From Cryptomeria japonica (lineage: Eukaryota; Streptophyta; Pinopsida; Cupressales; Cupressaceae), in the NCBI RefSeq assembly GCF_030272615.1, contig NC_081407.1, positions 145,568,744 through 145,632,743 on the forward strand: DNA of 64,000 bases, read 5' to 3'. The translations under genes and the position numbers were made by a program. Positions 23,851 through 34,632 of this stretch are shown here, in pieces. The stretch's first letter is position 1, and the number at the start of each line of letters is the position of its first letter. The notes below the pieces were generated by a model. That model was not told the DNA's origin. It ran no database searches and saw only the letters and a list, made by a program, of their open reading frames with translations.

Positions 23851-25695
23851 ATGCTGGACTCATGGGAGAGATTCCTATCGACGTAGAGGTTGCGACCTAA
23901 GTTGTCTTTTGAGGACAGAGCTGCCATTGAGGAGATGGGATTGAGACATGTACTGTATGTGCCTGAGTTTCGGGCAAACATGGGTTTGTTGACTGCCTTA
24001 GCTGAGAGATGGCACTCTGAGACGTGCACTTTCCATTTACCGATGGGTGAGATGATAGTCACCCCAGAGGATGTGTATAGGATATTGCGGATACCGATCG
24101 ATGGGGAGCTGATCCCATACGATCAAGATGGAGACAGAAAGGCCTTGAGACGGGTGTTCCAGGACCTTGGACTGGAGATGAGAGCAGGACACGTGGCATG
24201 GGACACCATGACAGCCACAGGATTGGCATTGCCGGTAGTGATCGGAGGAGCTATTAGTGGGTTCCTGTGTCCGGATAGGGCGACACGGGGTTTGGCTGTG
24301 GGATGGGGAGGAGCACTAGAGACTCTGGTGACACAGCACACCAGATATACCTGGGGACCATGTGTGCTGGCCCATTTGTATTATGAGCTTCATCAGTTTG
24401 TTTATCATGGATCAGTGGGATTGGGCTGTGGAGTGACACTGCTACAGGTATGGGCCTACGAGCATCTGCCAGTTATCTGATCGATACACTTCAGGGGCAG
24501 GGGTCATGGACGTAGCTTTGTACATTTGTATGACATGATCACATCACAACCACGGATTGGTAGGTTAGAGCATTGGCGGCTGGTGATTGACGACATTGAT
24601 GTGGTCATATGGAGACCATATCTGGACTGTGAGGAGTGGGAGGATGATGCAGTTGAGCTTCCTTACACCTTCCAGAGCAGGTACCTGATTGGACAGATGC
24701 CCTATGTGTTAGAGAGATAGCTGGTAGAAAGAGTTGGCAGGATTCAGAGGATGCCCCGGGGATCAGGCATGTATGCCCGCACAGTCAGAGATCAGGTGCA
24801 GTTTGGTCCGTTGCTGTCATATGATCAGGCAGTGACTCAGCTTGTAGAGATGATGTCCATACCTTGGGACATGTGGCCTAAGATCGAGGACGCCGGGATG
24901 GATGTTGAGTATACAACATATTGGGCAGAGCATCCATTCCCACGATTGACAGATCTAGGAGAGGCACTAGAGGGAGATGGTGGTGGTGATGAGGATGATG
25001 GTGGAGGCGATGGGGGCAGAGGCCGATGGAGGAGGAGAGGATTAGTTGGAGAGAGGCAAGTTGCACCTCAGAGGGAGGGTGGAGAGGAGAGGTAGGCTTG
25101 GGTGGTGAGGGGTCACGGTGGATTGCCTTTATAGGTGCCAGCAACACAGGGTCCCAGGCAGGTACAGATACAGGGACAGGGATAGAGACAGGTACCAGTA
25201 CAGGCACAAGGGCAGGCACTCGCAGAGGAAGAGCCACAGACAGAGGTAGAGGCAGAGGGGGCTGACCCAGTGGAGGCTGAGCTGCTAGATCTGAGGGAGA
25301 TCTGCTAGGGCCAGGCAGATGAGATCTAGGAGCTGGAGAGGGAGAGGGATCAACTCAGGACTAGGCTCAGGGATACTGAGCGAGAGTGGGATCAGGCTAT
25401 CCAGCACTACACAGAGGCTGAGACAACACTGAGGGCTGGGAGGCAGGCAGCAGAGGACACAGGGGCCAGATACGCTTATGTCCTGTGGGAAAGAGAGGAG
25501 ATAGCTTACTGGAGGGACCTCTACTATGGTGCAGTTCCAGCAGATCAGCGGGTGAGGAGCTTCCATAGACCGTCGCGTATAGTGACAACTACAGGAGGGA
25601 GCCGAAGGAGACAAGCATCGAGTGGTGGGGTTATGGGCCCTCCGCCACCACCAGATAGAGGAGACAGGCAAGATGATCCTGGGGTGGGTCCTTAA
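23851..25695 (+). pseudogene. Plant mobile domain (PMD) protein, antisense to pol, stop-broken
   Basis: A single plus-strand frame of about 614 codons from ATG 23851 to TAA 25693. It is interrupted by stops at 23884, 24478, 24718, 25093, 25132, 25183, 25306 and 25327 but has no frameshift. The N-terminal two thirds are a plant mobile domain (PF10536, as in MAIN/MAIL proteins): FHLPMGEMIVTPEDVYRIL, WGPCVLAHLYYELHQF, LQVWAYEHLP, VELPYTFQSRYLIG and PRGSGMYARTVRDQVQFGP. A Gly/Asp stretch (about 24970-25030) and a Gln-rich linker follow. Then comes a charged coiled coil (ELERERDQLRTRLRDTERER) and a Pro-rich tail. Most stops are TAG where CAG is expected. PMD proteins of plants act in the nucleus in gene silencing; the element copy's role is unknown. 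Confidence 0.85.
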
Positions 25696-27465
25696 GGGGC
25701 TCAGATTCTGTCGAGGCTAGGCGGCTCCGAGGGAGGGAGTTCATCATAGCCATAGAGGGCTCCCTTTGTATCAGTTTTGTACCATTTTTGTATTGTAGAC
25801 ACCTGCGGGTGGTTTTGTAGCCATATGATTTTGGACATCATTGTATCATGACACTTTTTGGATTATATATACGAGATGATTTATTTTTGTGGCAGCTATA
25901 TGCATGCGTACCTATGTGATGAGATGCTCTTATGTGATGTATGTTTTATGCTATGGATGCAAATATGTATATGATGCAATGCAATATATTTTTGTTCTTT
26001 TATATTTTATATGTGTATGCATGATGCAAATGTAAGTGTATGTAATGCAAATGAATATGATAATGTAAATGTAAATTGTGCTAATAGGTGTTGTGTGCAG
26101 GATGTGATGCAATTGTGATATCTATATGTATGTATGAAATGCTTATATGTGGTAATGCAGGTGCAACTATATGACATGCAAATATTTTTGGTGTGTCATT
26201 ATACTCAGTCATGTGATAGCAGGCTACGCAGACTCGAGAAGGACGATGGAAGTCAATCAAGAAAGGGGGATGGAAGACAGAAGATATGAAAGTGAAAGAG
26301 CTTCTTGTGCGTTATCATCATTGAGCTTTATTATGGCAAGTAGGTTATGACAATTGAGGCATAGGTTCGACCCAGAAAGTCATTGTACCCATTTGCATGG
26401 AGATAAGACAGTCACAAACAAGGACTGCCCCAGTTCACACTAGACTCACAGTGTCCTCATATCCTTGGACAAGTCATAGCATTACTAAGAGATAATCCAC
26501 AGACAACAAATACAAATAGGTGACGATACCCCATCCTCGCCTTTCTAGTCAAAGACATCCTGGAGATAGAATCTCTAGTCAGAGACATCCTGGAAAAGCT
26601 AAAAGACATGTCACCAAAAGATATATCAAAAGAAAACCAAGACTCGACACCAACATCCACTGTAGTCCTCAAGTTTAGTGTCTCTTGTCACTTGTATAAG
26701 TCTTATTTGATTGTGGTCACAATGTTTACTTTCACAAAAAGGATAGATAGCACTGAACCATAATGTTGTCTGAGTCTTTCGAAAGATCTGATTTGTTGAA
26801 GCCCATTGTTGCTGCTGTGTCTCATCTAAAACTGACTGAATCCATGAAACTGATACTTTATTGTGGAGAAGATGAAACTTTATTGCAGATCTGCGATGCA
26901 GATGCTGCTTTATTGCGGATTGTGTGCGGATAGACTGAAGGAAGCCAGAAGAAACTGTACTCCTTGAAACATGTGATGTTCACAGTTCCACACCCATCAC
27001 TAGATGTAGGATTTGCCTTAGCCACAGATAGGAGCTGATTTTTTATGGATGGAAAGGGATGAAAAGGGAGGTTTATTATGAATGGCTAACCAATCTTGGG
27101 GAGATCAATAACAAGCCATGATGGGAATGGGTAAGTTTATTATGAATGAATAGGTTGTGAGTGTGTGCAAGGTGAAAGGATGAAAGAGAATCCTAAAGGA
27201 GGGAGGAGCAATGTCTCTATGCATGGTGCTGGTGACCCAGTTTTCACCATGGTACTTGCCCAGGGCGCCACCGAAGTGGTTTTCACCATTGGACGAAATT
27301 ATTTCTCTTTACTTTTTTTGATTTTTTCAATTTTTTTGTGTCACAAGGCGCCTGTTTGCCAGGTTTTCACCAAGTAACGAGTTTTTTATGTTTTATAATT
27401 TTTTTGTATCTTTGAAATTTTTTTGATTTTTTTTTTGTATTTTTGAATTAGGATATTCTGAAGAG
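25696..27465. other. Spacer between PMD gene and integrase end
   Basis: No convincing gene. 25890-26180 is AT-rich and full of ATGCAAAT/GATGCAA words. 27221-27375 contains three copies of GGTTTTCACCA (27239, 27279 and 27362) with GGCGCC-containing surroundings. Similar words occur inside the polyprotein region at 30880-30900 and in the left element at 3046-3110. A convergent terminator for the two opposed transcripts would be expected here, but none could be pinpointed. Confidence 0.5.
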
Positions 27466-28626
27466 CTATGTGTAGAACCTGCGAAGGTGCATGCTGTTGA
27501 TAGGATCCTCCAAAGGATCACCTTCTGTAGTTGAGAGCTGATATGCACAAGATCCATATGCTACTGTAACAATGTAGGGACCAAGCCAGTTTGGTTCGAA
27601 CTTGCCCTTCTTCTCTTTATCTTGTTGATTTTTAGGATTTTCTCTGAGAACTAAGTCACCTACCTCAAATGTGCGAGGCTTGACCTTGTGATTGTAGCTG
27701 TGACTCATTCGTTGTTGGTAAGAATTGAGATGATTAAAAGTAGTTTATCTTCGTTCATCCAATAGTTCCAGTTCTTGTAAGAGAGAGACCCTATAGTCTT
27801 CATCACTGATGATGTTTTGCAAAGAAACCCGTAAAGAGGGTAGCTCAACCTCAATAGGCAAGATGGCTTTAGCATCGTAGATGAGTGAATAGGGTGTAGC
27901 TCCTGTAGGTGTACAGACACTTGTGCGGTAGGCCCAAAGTGCAGGATTGAGTTGGATATGCCAATTATGGCTAGCATCGTTGACTGTCTTCTTTATGATT
28001 TTAAGGATCGTTTTATTAGATGCCTCAGCTTGGCCATTGCCTTGGGGGTAATATGGTGTGGAGAAACGATGGGAAATATGGAAGTGGTCACAGAGTTCAC
28101 GAACATCCTAATTTTTGAAGGGACGCCCATTATCAGTGACAATGGAAATAGGAATACTGTATCGACAAATGATATAGTTAAGGATGAATGTAGCAATCTA
28201 TTTTCCAGTAACTTGTGTGAGAGGCACGGCTTCAATCCATTTTGTAAAATACTCTGTGGCAGTGATAATGAATTTATGACCATTGGAAGAAGGAGGGTGA
28301 ATCTTGCCTATGAGATCGAGTCCCCATTGACAAAAGGGCCAAGGAGATGCAAGCGGTTGAAGTTCTTGTGCTGGCGCATGTATGAGGTCTCCATGAATTT
28401 GGCATTGCTTACATTTCTTGACAAACTGGTATGAGTCTTTTTCCATATTGGGCCAGTAATATCTAGTCCTGATGAGTTTCTTGGCCAAGGTAGGACCACT
28501 AGCATGTGGACCACATATCCCTTCATGCACTTCTCGTAGCGCAATCTAAGCTTTGTCACTTTCTAAACATCTAAGAAGAGTGCCATCTAGACCTCGCTAG
28601 TATAGGATATCAGCTAAAATGACATA
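27466..28626 (-). pseudogene. Tat-type element integrase
   Basis: It lies in the same frame as the upstream polyprotein but carries stops near 28601, 28547, 28198, 28109 and 27747. An HHCC zinc-binding region (LREVHEGICGPHAS, YYWPNM, KKCKQCQIH) is followed by the catalytic core. The first Asp is in CQWGLDLIG (about 28275), the second in IVTDNGRPF (about 28130) and the Glu in GNGQAEASNK (about 28035). The C-terminus has the GPY/F-type module FEPNWLGPYIVTVAYG and ends LRRFYT. All three catalytic residues are present in sequence, but the stops prevent translation. It would insert the DNA copy into the genome. Confidence 0.9.
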
Positions 28627-31600
28627 TCAAGAGGATTGGCGAATGAAAGTGCGACGTTGGTTATTTGATAGATTAGGAGGTAAAGTATTGTCACGAAGGT
28701 ATGTGAAAATGGATCCATATAATTGGGATTCGGGACCGACAACACATATCGTCTCAGCAGGCATGATCTCATATGAAGGGACCAAAAGGTTATCCACCAA
28801 GAACTCATAGTGGATCTTGTTTGGAGGTAAATCAATCATGGAAGCAATTGTAGCCATGGCATCTGCGGCACGATTCTGCTCTCTTGGTATCTGCTCAAAG
28901 TCTATCTTTGTGAAGTGTTGTTTCAGGTCATCCACCTTTTGTTTGTAAGGCATTAACTTTTCATCTTTTGTTTGGTAATCATCAGTTGCTTGACGGATGA
29001 CAAGTTGGGAGTCCCCAAAAACACGAAGTTCTTGGATCTTCCATTGAACTGCAATTCGTAATCCTGTTGTTAATGCCTCATATTCCGCTATATTGTTAGT
29101 ACAAGGAAATGATAAGCGGTATGATTTTGGTATAGAATCTCCTTGAGGAGTTATAAAGAGGATGCTAGCTCCTGCCCCATGCTGTGTGTATGAGCCATCG
29201 AAGTACAGCTGCCATGGCTTTGCATGTGACATTGTCAAAATGGATTCATCTGGAAATTCTGAACTTAGAGGAACATCATCTATCATGGGAGCATCTGCTA
29301 ATTGATCTGCGATAGCTTGTCCTTTTATTGCTTTTCTGTCCACATACTCGATGTCGAATTCACTTAGGATCATTACCCATTTGGCCAGTCGCCCAGTAAG
29401 TGTTACTTTATTGAGAAGGTATTTCAATCGGTCTATCCTTGCAACTAACTTAGTCTTATGAGTGAGCATGTAATGTTGTAGTTTTTGCGAAGCAAAGACC
29501 ACAGCGAGACATGCATGCTCAATTGGTGTGTAGTTTAGCTTGTATCCCACCAATGTGCGACTGATATAGTATACTGCTTTTTCCTTGCCTTCAACACTTT
29601 GTTGTGCTAAGAGTGCCCCCAGTGCTGTTGGAGTAGCTGATATGTATAGTAATAGAGGTTGATCTGGAACTGGTGGCATTAGAACTGGTGGATTTAGAAG
29701 ATAATCTTTGAGCATTTGGAAAGCTTGTTGACAGTTATCATCCCATTTGAATTTGATGTTTTTATGTAGCAGGTGCTGAAATGGATTACACTTATTTGCT
29801 AGTTGTGCTATAAATCTTCGGATGGACTGGAGTCTGCCTTGTAAGGATCGAAGTTGACCAATATTTCTTGGTGGTTGCATTTCCAAGATGGCCTTGACTT
29901 TTGCTGGATCAGCTTCAATTCCTCTTTTGGATACAATGAATCCTAGGAGCTTCCCGGAGGTTACTCCAAAGAGACATTTCTTGGGGTTTAATCTTACTTT
30001 GTATTTTTCCAACCTATCAAAGATGATTGAAAGTATGTCCAAATGTGTATTTCTATCTATTGATTTTCCCAAGAGGTCATCAACATAATCTTCCATGGTT
30101 ACGTGCATGAGATCTTGAAAGATAGTAGTCATGGCTCTTTGATATGTAGCACCTGCATTCTTTAGCCCGAAGGGCATGACATTCCAACAGAAAGTTCCCC
30201 ACGGACAAGTAAATGATGTTTTGTGTTGATCTTCGGGTGCGATCCTTATTTGATTATAACCAGAGAATCCATCCATCAATGATAACATTTCATGGCCTGC
30301 TGTGAGATCAACAATCAATTCAATATTTGGTAATGGGAAGTCATCCTTTGGACAAGCTTTGTTGATGTCTCTGAAATCTATACATATTCTGATGCTACAA
30401 CTTGGTTTGCTAACAGGTACCAAGTTGGAGATCCATTCGGGATAATCAATTGGGCGTATGAATCCGACATCCAATAACTTCTCAAGTTCTACTTTGACTA
30501 GTAATGCCACTTGTGGATGCATTTTTCTTAATTTCTGTTTCACTGGTTTTGCCCCCGATTTGACTGTCAAATGATGCATTACCAAATCCGGATCTAATCC
30601 AGGCATATCAGCGTATGACCGGGAAAAGTTGATTTGTCGTTCTTTGAAGAAACTTATGAATTTTGACCTTTCGGACTCAGTCAATGATTGAGCTAGGAAT
30701 ATGTTGTGTGGAACCTCTTCTATACCAATGTTTGTTTTGATAGTCTCCTCTACCAACATGGATGACTTTTCATCATATGATGCTGGGAGAATGTCGAGCC
30801 TTCCATCTTTGGGTGCCTCAGAGAGGTTTTCGCCCTCAGATACGTCCTTTCTTTTTACTTTTTTGGGGTCAGACAGCGCCACAGTGTGGTTTTCACCATA
30901 AGACCCTTGATTTGTTCTTATTTTCACATTTTTGTGACTGGAAGGTCCGACACCCTCACCAAAATATGCCACGCTATTGAGTTCTATAGTGTATCCCACT
31001 TTATGGTCTCTAGGGGGAAGATCATCTCGTATACCCAGATAGTCAATAAAAGCTTCATCGTTTTGGAATGTATCAAATTGTGTAGGTCCTTCATGATCCC
31101 AGTCAATGAGTTGGTGGTGAACAAGGGGAAGGAAGTTAATGTCTTCAAAGTTAGGGGAGCTAAGAGTGAAGATGTGATTATATTCAGGTATGTCAAGGTA
31201 ATTATCAAGGTCATCAATGGCACTCTCCTCATCAGTCTTGATTACGAGCGAATCCAAATTATCATCACTAGTAGCGCATTCCGGGACAGGTGTTCTCATC
31301 CTATGTGATTTCAACCTAGAAATTTGAGACAAGGACCGTGTGGGATCCTCCTGGGGTGTTTCTTGACCAACTCTGAACTTGTTATAAAATTTCTCTTCTT
31401 TTGTGGGTTCATCTGGCTCTCTGAATGTCTCGGTGAGCTCATAGTCACTGGAAGATTTGTCTGAACCCCATTCCCATTCGTTAGAATCTGTGGAATAGCG
31501 ATCTTCTTGTTGCATTTTGGCAGCTTTGATTTGTAAGGCTTCTTCTGTCCTTTGGGTGTGGACCTTGGAAGTTAAGAAACCAAGTCCTTTCAAGCGTTCC

Positions 31601-33267
31601 TTTTTGAAGGTCAATTCAGGTTGTAAAGGTTCCATGATGCCTTCCTTTTGTAACCCTAGAGGGCTTTTTCCATCATACCTAAATTTTTGTAGCATTTTGA
31701 AGCCTTTGCCATATTTCTCACAAGGTAGGTTGATTTGGTCTTGTGTTTCCTCTTCATTGTCCCTGAAAAGCATTTTGTATAAATCTTCCTCTTCTAGTTC
31801 ACCCCATCTTTGAAAGGTAGTAGGGTCCCATTTGAGTATAATGATGGATACTTGCTTGTTAGGATGTGGTCTTCCATATTCTTTTGGGGAACTCATGACT
31901 TGTCGTAAGTACATGGTCTGATTGAAAGTATATTCCCCCATGCCTTTGTCCTGAAACTTGCCTTTAATCTCACCTTGTTTTGATGTCGAAGGTTTTAATG
32001 ACTTAGGATCAATATATGCCAACGAAGGAACAACCTCACGATTACTGGGAATGATGATCTCAATCTTTGATTTTAGGTTATTACAGTATATGAATGGATT
32101 AGGATCACCGTTAACTGTTACTTTGACTCCATTATGAGGAAACTTAATGCATTGGTGATATGTGGATGGGACTGCCCTCATTTCATGAATCCAAGGATGT
32201 CTTAGCAATATGTTATAAGTGAGATTTAAATCCAGGACTTGACAAACCACATCCTTTGTAACCGGCCCAACTCTGAGAGGTAAGTTGACTGTGCCCTTGG
32301 ATGAATGCTCTTCGTCATCATAAGCCTTAATGGTGATTTGATTTGTAGAATTCACAGTTTTATCAGAATATCCCAATTGTGTAATAGTGCTTAATGTGGA
32401 AATGTTTAGACTTGCTCCTCCATCTATCAGGACTCTTTTTATTCGATGTTTGTGTATGAAGGCTTCAATGTGTAATGGTGCATTATGTGGCTGACTTACA
32501 GAGGTATCATCGGCTTCTGTGAATGTAAGGGAATGTGGAATGGAAAGGTATCCCACCATGGCTTGAAACTGGTCCACGTTCAGATCAGTAGGAACAGCAG
32601 TATCTCTCAAGATTTTGTCAAGAATAGCTTTATGTGCGGGAGATATGCGTAATAGCTCAAGGATTGAAATGAGCGCGGGTGTCTGCCCTAACTGTTCTAC
32701 AAGGTCATACTCAGGTTTGGTTGATGAAGAAGTGGTGTTTTTAGTTGGAGCACCTTGCAAAGTGAATTTACTTCGGCGGGTTGTAACATGACATTCAGAG
32801 GTAGGTTCCGAAGAAGATCCAACACCTTTTAGGACAATCTTGGGTCTCTGGGTAGAATTCTCAGACGCTTTGTCCTTGATGATAAAGGTAGAGACGTAAT
32901 TGTCCATCGAGATGTGATTGATAGTTGAATCATAGTTATAGGATGCTCTGGTATAGTTGGTTTGATCCTCTATGGCTTTAGCTTTTTCCTTGTCATGTTT
33001 TGGAAATGGTTCCTTAAACATCTCATGTTCTTGATTAGACGAATGTCCCTCAATCTCAATGTCACCTCTATCAATGAGATCTTGTATGATGTTCTTCAGT
33101 CGATGACAATTTCCTGTCTTATGACCCTTGCTCTTATGAAATTCACAATACTCATCATCATTCCACCAATTTGGTTTAACCTTTGGTTCATATGGAGGAA
33201 AATCTGGAACTGTGATCACCTTGTTTGCCACTAGCTTCTTGAAGACCGACTCAAGTGGTTCTCCCAA
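28627..33267 (-). CDS. Tat-type element Gag C-end/protease/RT/dual RNase H polyprotein
   Basis: An open frame of 1546 codons. The first codon is TTG, so the frame is best seen as a continuation of gag past the TGA at 33283-33285. Domains by residue: zinc-knuckle-like C41-H44-H49-C54; aspartic protease IDGGAS at 281-286; an acidic linker of about 500 residues (400-890) with no known domain; RT at about 900-1150, with MDGFSGYNQI and YVDD at 1061-1064; and a degenerate first RNase H (about 1200-1320), where the usual Asp-containing SVSDTALGA reads SATPTALGA. A second, archaeal-type RNase H (1350-1475) has Asp1357, Glu1395, Asp1419 and Asp1469 all present. Dual RNase H is diagnostic of the Tat/Ogre group. 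Confidence 0.93.
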   Translation of the reverse strand: MGEPLESVFKKLVANKVITVPDFPPYEPKVKPNWWNDDEYCEFHKSKGHKTGNCHRLKNIIQDLIDRGDIEIEGHSSNQEHEMFKEPFPKHDKEKAKAIEDQTNYTRASYNYDSTINHISMDNYVSTFIIKDKASENSTQRPKIVLKGVGSSSEPTSECHVTTRRSKFTLQGAPTKNTTSSSTKPEYDLVEQLGQTPALISILELLRISPAHKAILDKILRDTAVPTDLNVDQFQAMVGYLSIPHSLTFTEADDTSVSQPHNAPLHIEAFIHKHRIKRVLIDGGASLNISTLSTITQLGYSDKTVNSTNQITIKAYDDEEHSSKGTVNLPLRVGPVTKDVVCQVLDLNLTYNILLRHPWIHEMRAVPSTYHQCIKFPHNGVKVTVNGDPNPFIYCNNLKSKIEIIIPSNREVVPSLAYIDPKSLKPSTSKQGEIKGKFQDKGMGEYTFNQTMYLRQVMSSPKEYGRPHPNKQVSIIILKWDPTTFQRWGELEEEDLYKMLFRDNEEETQDQINLPCEKYGKGFKMLQKFRYDGKSPLGLQKEGIMEPLQPELTFKKERLKGLGFLTSKVHTQRTEEALQIKAAKMQQEDRYSTDSNEWEWGSDKSSSDYELTETFREPDEPTKEEKFYNKFRVGQETPQEDPTRSLSQISRLKSHRMRTPVPECATSDDNLDSLVIKTDEESAIDDLDNYLDIPEYNHIFTLSSPNFEDINFLPLVHHQLIDWDHEGPTQFDTFQNDEAFIDYLGIRDDLPPRDHKVGYTIELNSVAYFGEGVGPSSHKNVKIRTNQGSYGENHTVALSDPKKVKRKDVSEGENLSEAPKDGRLDILPASYDEKSSMLVEETIKTNIGIEEVPHNIFLAQSLTESERSKFISFFKERQINFSRSYADMPGLDPDLVMHHLTVKSGAKPVKQKLRKMHPQVALLVKVELEKLLDVGFIRPIDYPEWISNLVPVSKPSCSIRICIDFRDINKACPKDDFPLPNIELIVDLTAGHEMLSLMDGFSGYNQIRIAPEDQHKTSFTCPWGTFCWNVMPFGLKNAGATYQRAMTTIFQDLMHVTMEDYVDDLLGKSIDRNTHLDILSIIFDRLEKYKVRLNPKKCLFGVTSGKLLGFIVSKRGIEADPAKVKAILEMQPPRNIGQLRSLQGRLQSIRRFIAQLANKCNPFQHLLHKNIKFKWDDNCQQAFQMLKDYLLNPPVLMPPVPDQPLLLYISATPTALGALLAQQSVEGKEKAVYYISRTLVGYKLNYTPIEHACLAVVFASQKLQHYMLTHKTKLVARIDRLKYLLNKVTLTGRLAKWVMILSEFDIEYVDRKAIKGQAIADQLADAPMIDDVPLSSEFPDESILTMSHAKPWQLYFDGSYTQHGAGASILFITPQGDSIPKSYRLSFPCTNNIAEYEALTTGLRIAVQWKIQELRVFGDSQLVIRQATDDYQTKDEKLMPYKQKVDDLKQHFTKIDFEQIPREQNRAADAMATIASMIDLPPNKIHYEFLVDNLLVPSYEIMPAETICVVGPESQLYGSIFTYLRDNTLPPNLSNNQRRTFIRQSS

Positions 33268-33282
33268 TGGAGTGTACTTCCT

Positions 33283-33954
33283 TCATGATCTGGAAGTCGT
33301 TTGAGTATTCACTTGGTTTTTTGTAGAACTTGATCCCAAAAAGATGAATTTGGGTCGCACTGTGTTGGCATCAACAACACCATCATTGACTGTGTTCTTG
33401 TTTTTATTCCAAAATCTTGGCTTGTCTTTTCCTTTAAAGTCATCTTTGTTTTCCTTGAATATCTTGATGACTCCTTGTTCAATTAGGACCTTTTCTGTCA
33501 CTAAGCCTTTTTCAATGACGTCCTTGAAGGTGGACAAACAAGATTTTCTTAGATCATAGCCAATGTCTTTGTTAACATTTTGTGTGAACATCTCTACCAT
33601 TTGTTTTTGTGAAATTTCACAAGAGCATCTGCTGGCTAGATTTCTCCATCTTTGTAAAAATGATGCAAAAGACTCTCCCTCTTTTTGTTTGGTATTGCAC
33701 AAAGTAGTAACTGATATGTCTGTCTCTATGTTGTAGGAGAAATGTTGAATAAATGCCTCTGCTAAGTCACCCCATGACTTAATACCAGGTGGAAGTTGGG
33801 AGAACCATTCCATAGCTTGATCACCTAAGCTTTGTGGAAACAATCTCATCAAATATGTTTCTTCTGCTGCTACTTCAATGCAAGCTGTGAAAAACTATCT
33901 TATGTGTGCCTTAGGATCCCCTGTTGCTGATTTTTGAAGACGGGTTTCAACCAT
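33283..33954 (-). pseudogene. Tat-type element Gag capsid region
   Basis: The start is ATG 33954 (MVETRLQKSATGDPKAH). The frame is broken by TAG at 33895-33897 and closed by TGA at 33283-33285. The retrotransposon gag domain is clear: MRLFPQSLGDQAMEWFSQLP, WGDLAEAFIQHF and ESFASFLQRWRNLASRC. The frame then runs straight into the polyprotein at 33267 (KYTPLGEPLESVF), so gag and pol were originally one frame. Upstream of 33954 similarity fades. Confidence 0.88.
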
Positions 33955-34449
33955 GAACTAGGTATTGACCAAGATGTGTGAGACTAGATGAAAACTTGGA
34001 AAGAGTATGGAAGACCAAGAGTTGGATGGAATGTAAATGAATCTAAAGTGTACTTGCAATGTCCAAAGTGTAAGACCAAGTATGTATGTAGTAGAGTAGG
34101 TGTGGCTTCCAAAGAGAGGATAGTTTCTCTTGATGAGGTAAGTTGACCTTGACTCTAAGTAAGACCAAATGAGACCCAAAGGTAAGAAACCTTGATGAGG
34201 GACCACTTAGCAAAGTGTTGTTGTATGTAGTGTGTTGACAAAGTATGATGAGGACAAGCAAGTGACCTTTTGACTCAATTTTAGGCAATTGTGAATGTAA
34301 TGAGAGATGTAAAGCAATGATGGACTTTGTGAGACCTAAGGACAAGTTGACTGCTAAATGAAACCCTGGAGAAATGACCTAGGAAGCTCAAGAATTCTGA
34401 AACTGATTGTGTTTGTTTGCTGGATTGTAACAATTTTTCAATTTTGGAC

Positions 34450-34632
34450 ATAGACGCGCCTGTATACTTCACAGACGCAACTTCCCGACATAGACGCGGC
34501 TCTGTTTAACACAGACGCGTTTCTGAGACTTTTTTGCCAAATGTAATTTTTACTGTTGGGACACAGACGCGATTCTACCCTTCACAGACGCAAATAGACA
34601 ACACAGACGCTATTATGCTCAACACAGACGCG
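34450..34632 (-). repeat. 20-bp-period motif array, gag-pol leader, proximal (8 sites)
   Basis: Plus-strand ACACAGACGCG words (minus strand CGCGTCTGTGT) have AGACG positions at about 34452, 34473, 34492, 34513, 34565, 34586, 34605 and 34626. Within each run of four the spacing is 21, 19, 21; a 52-bp gap separates the runs. The motif reads in gag-pol sense, opposite in orientation to the array at 23130-23400. Confidence 0.9.

Noticed and set aside
28619-32000. Plus-strand frames of 60-160 codons over the polyprotein
   Set aside because: They are shadows of the 1546-codon minus-strand polyprotein and show no domains of their own.
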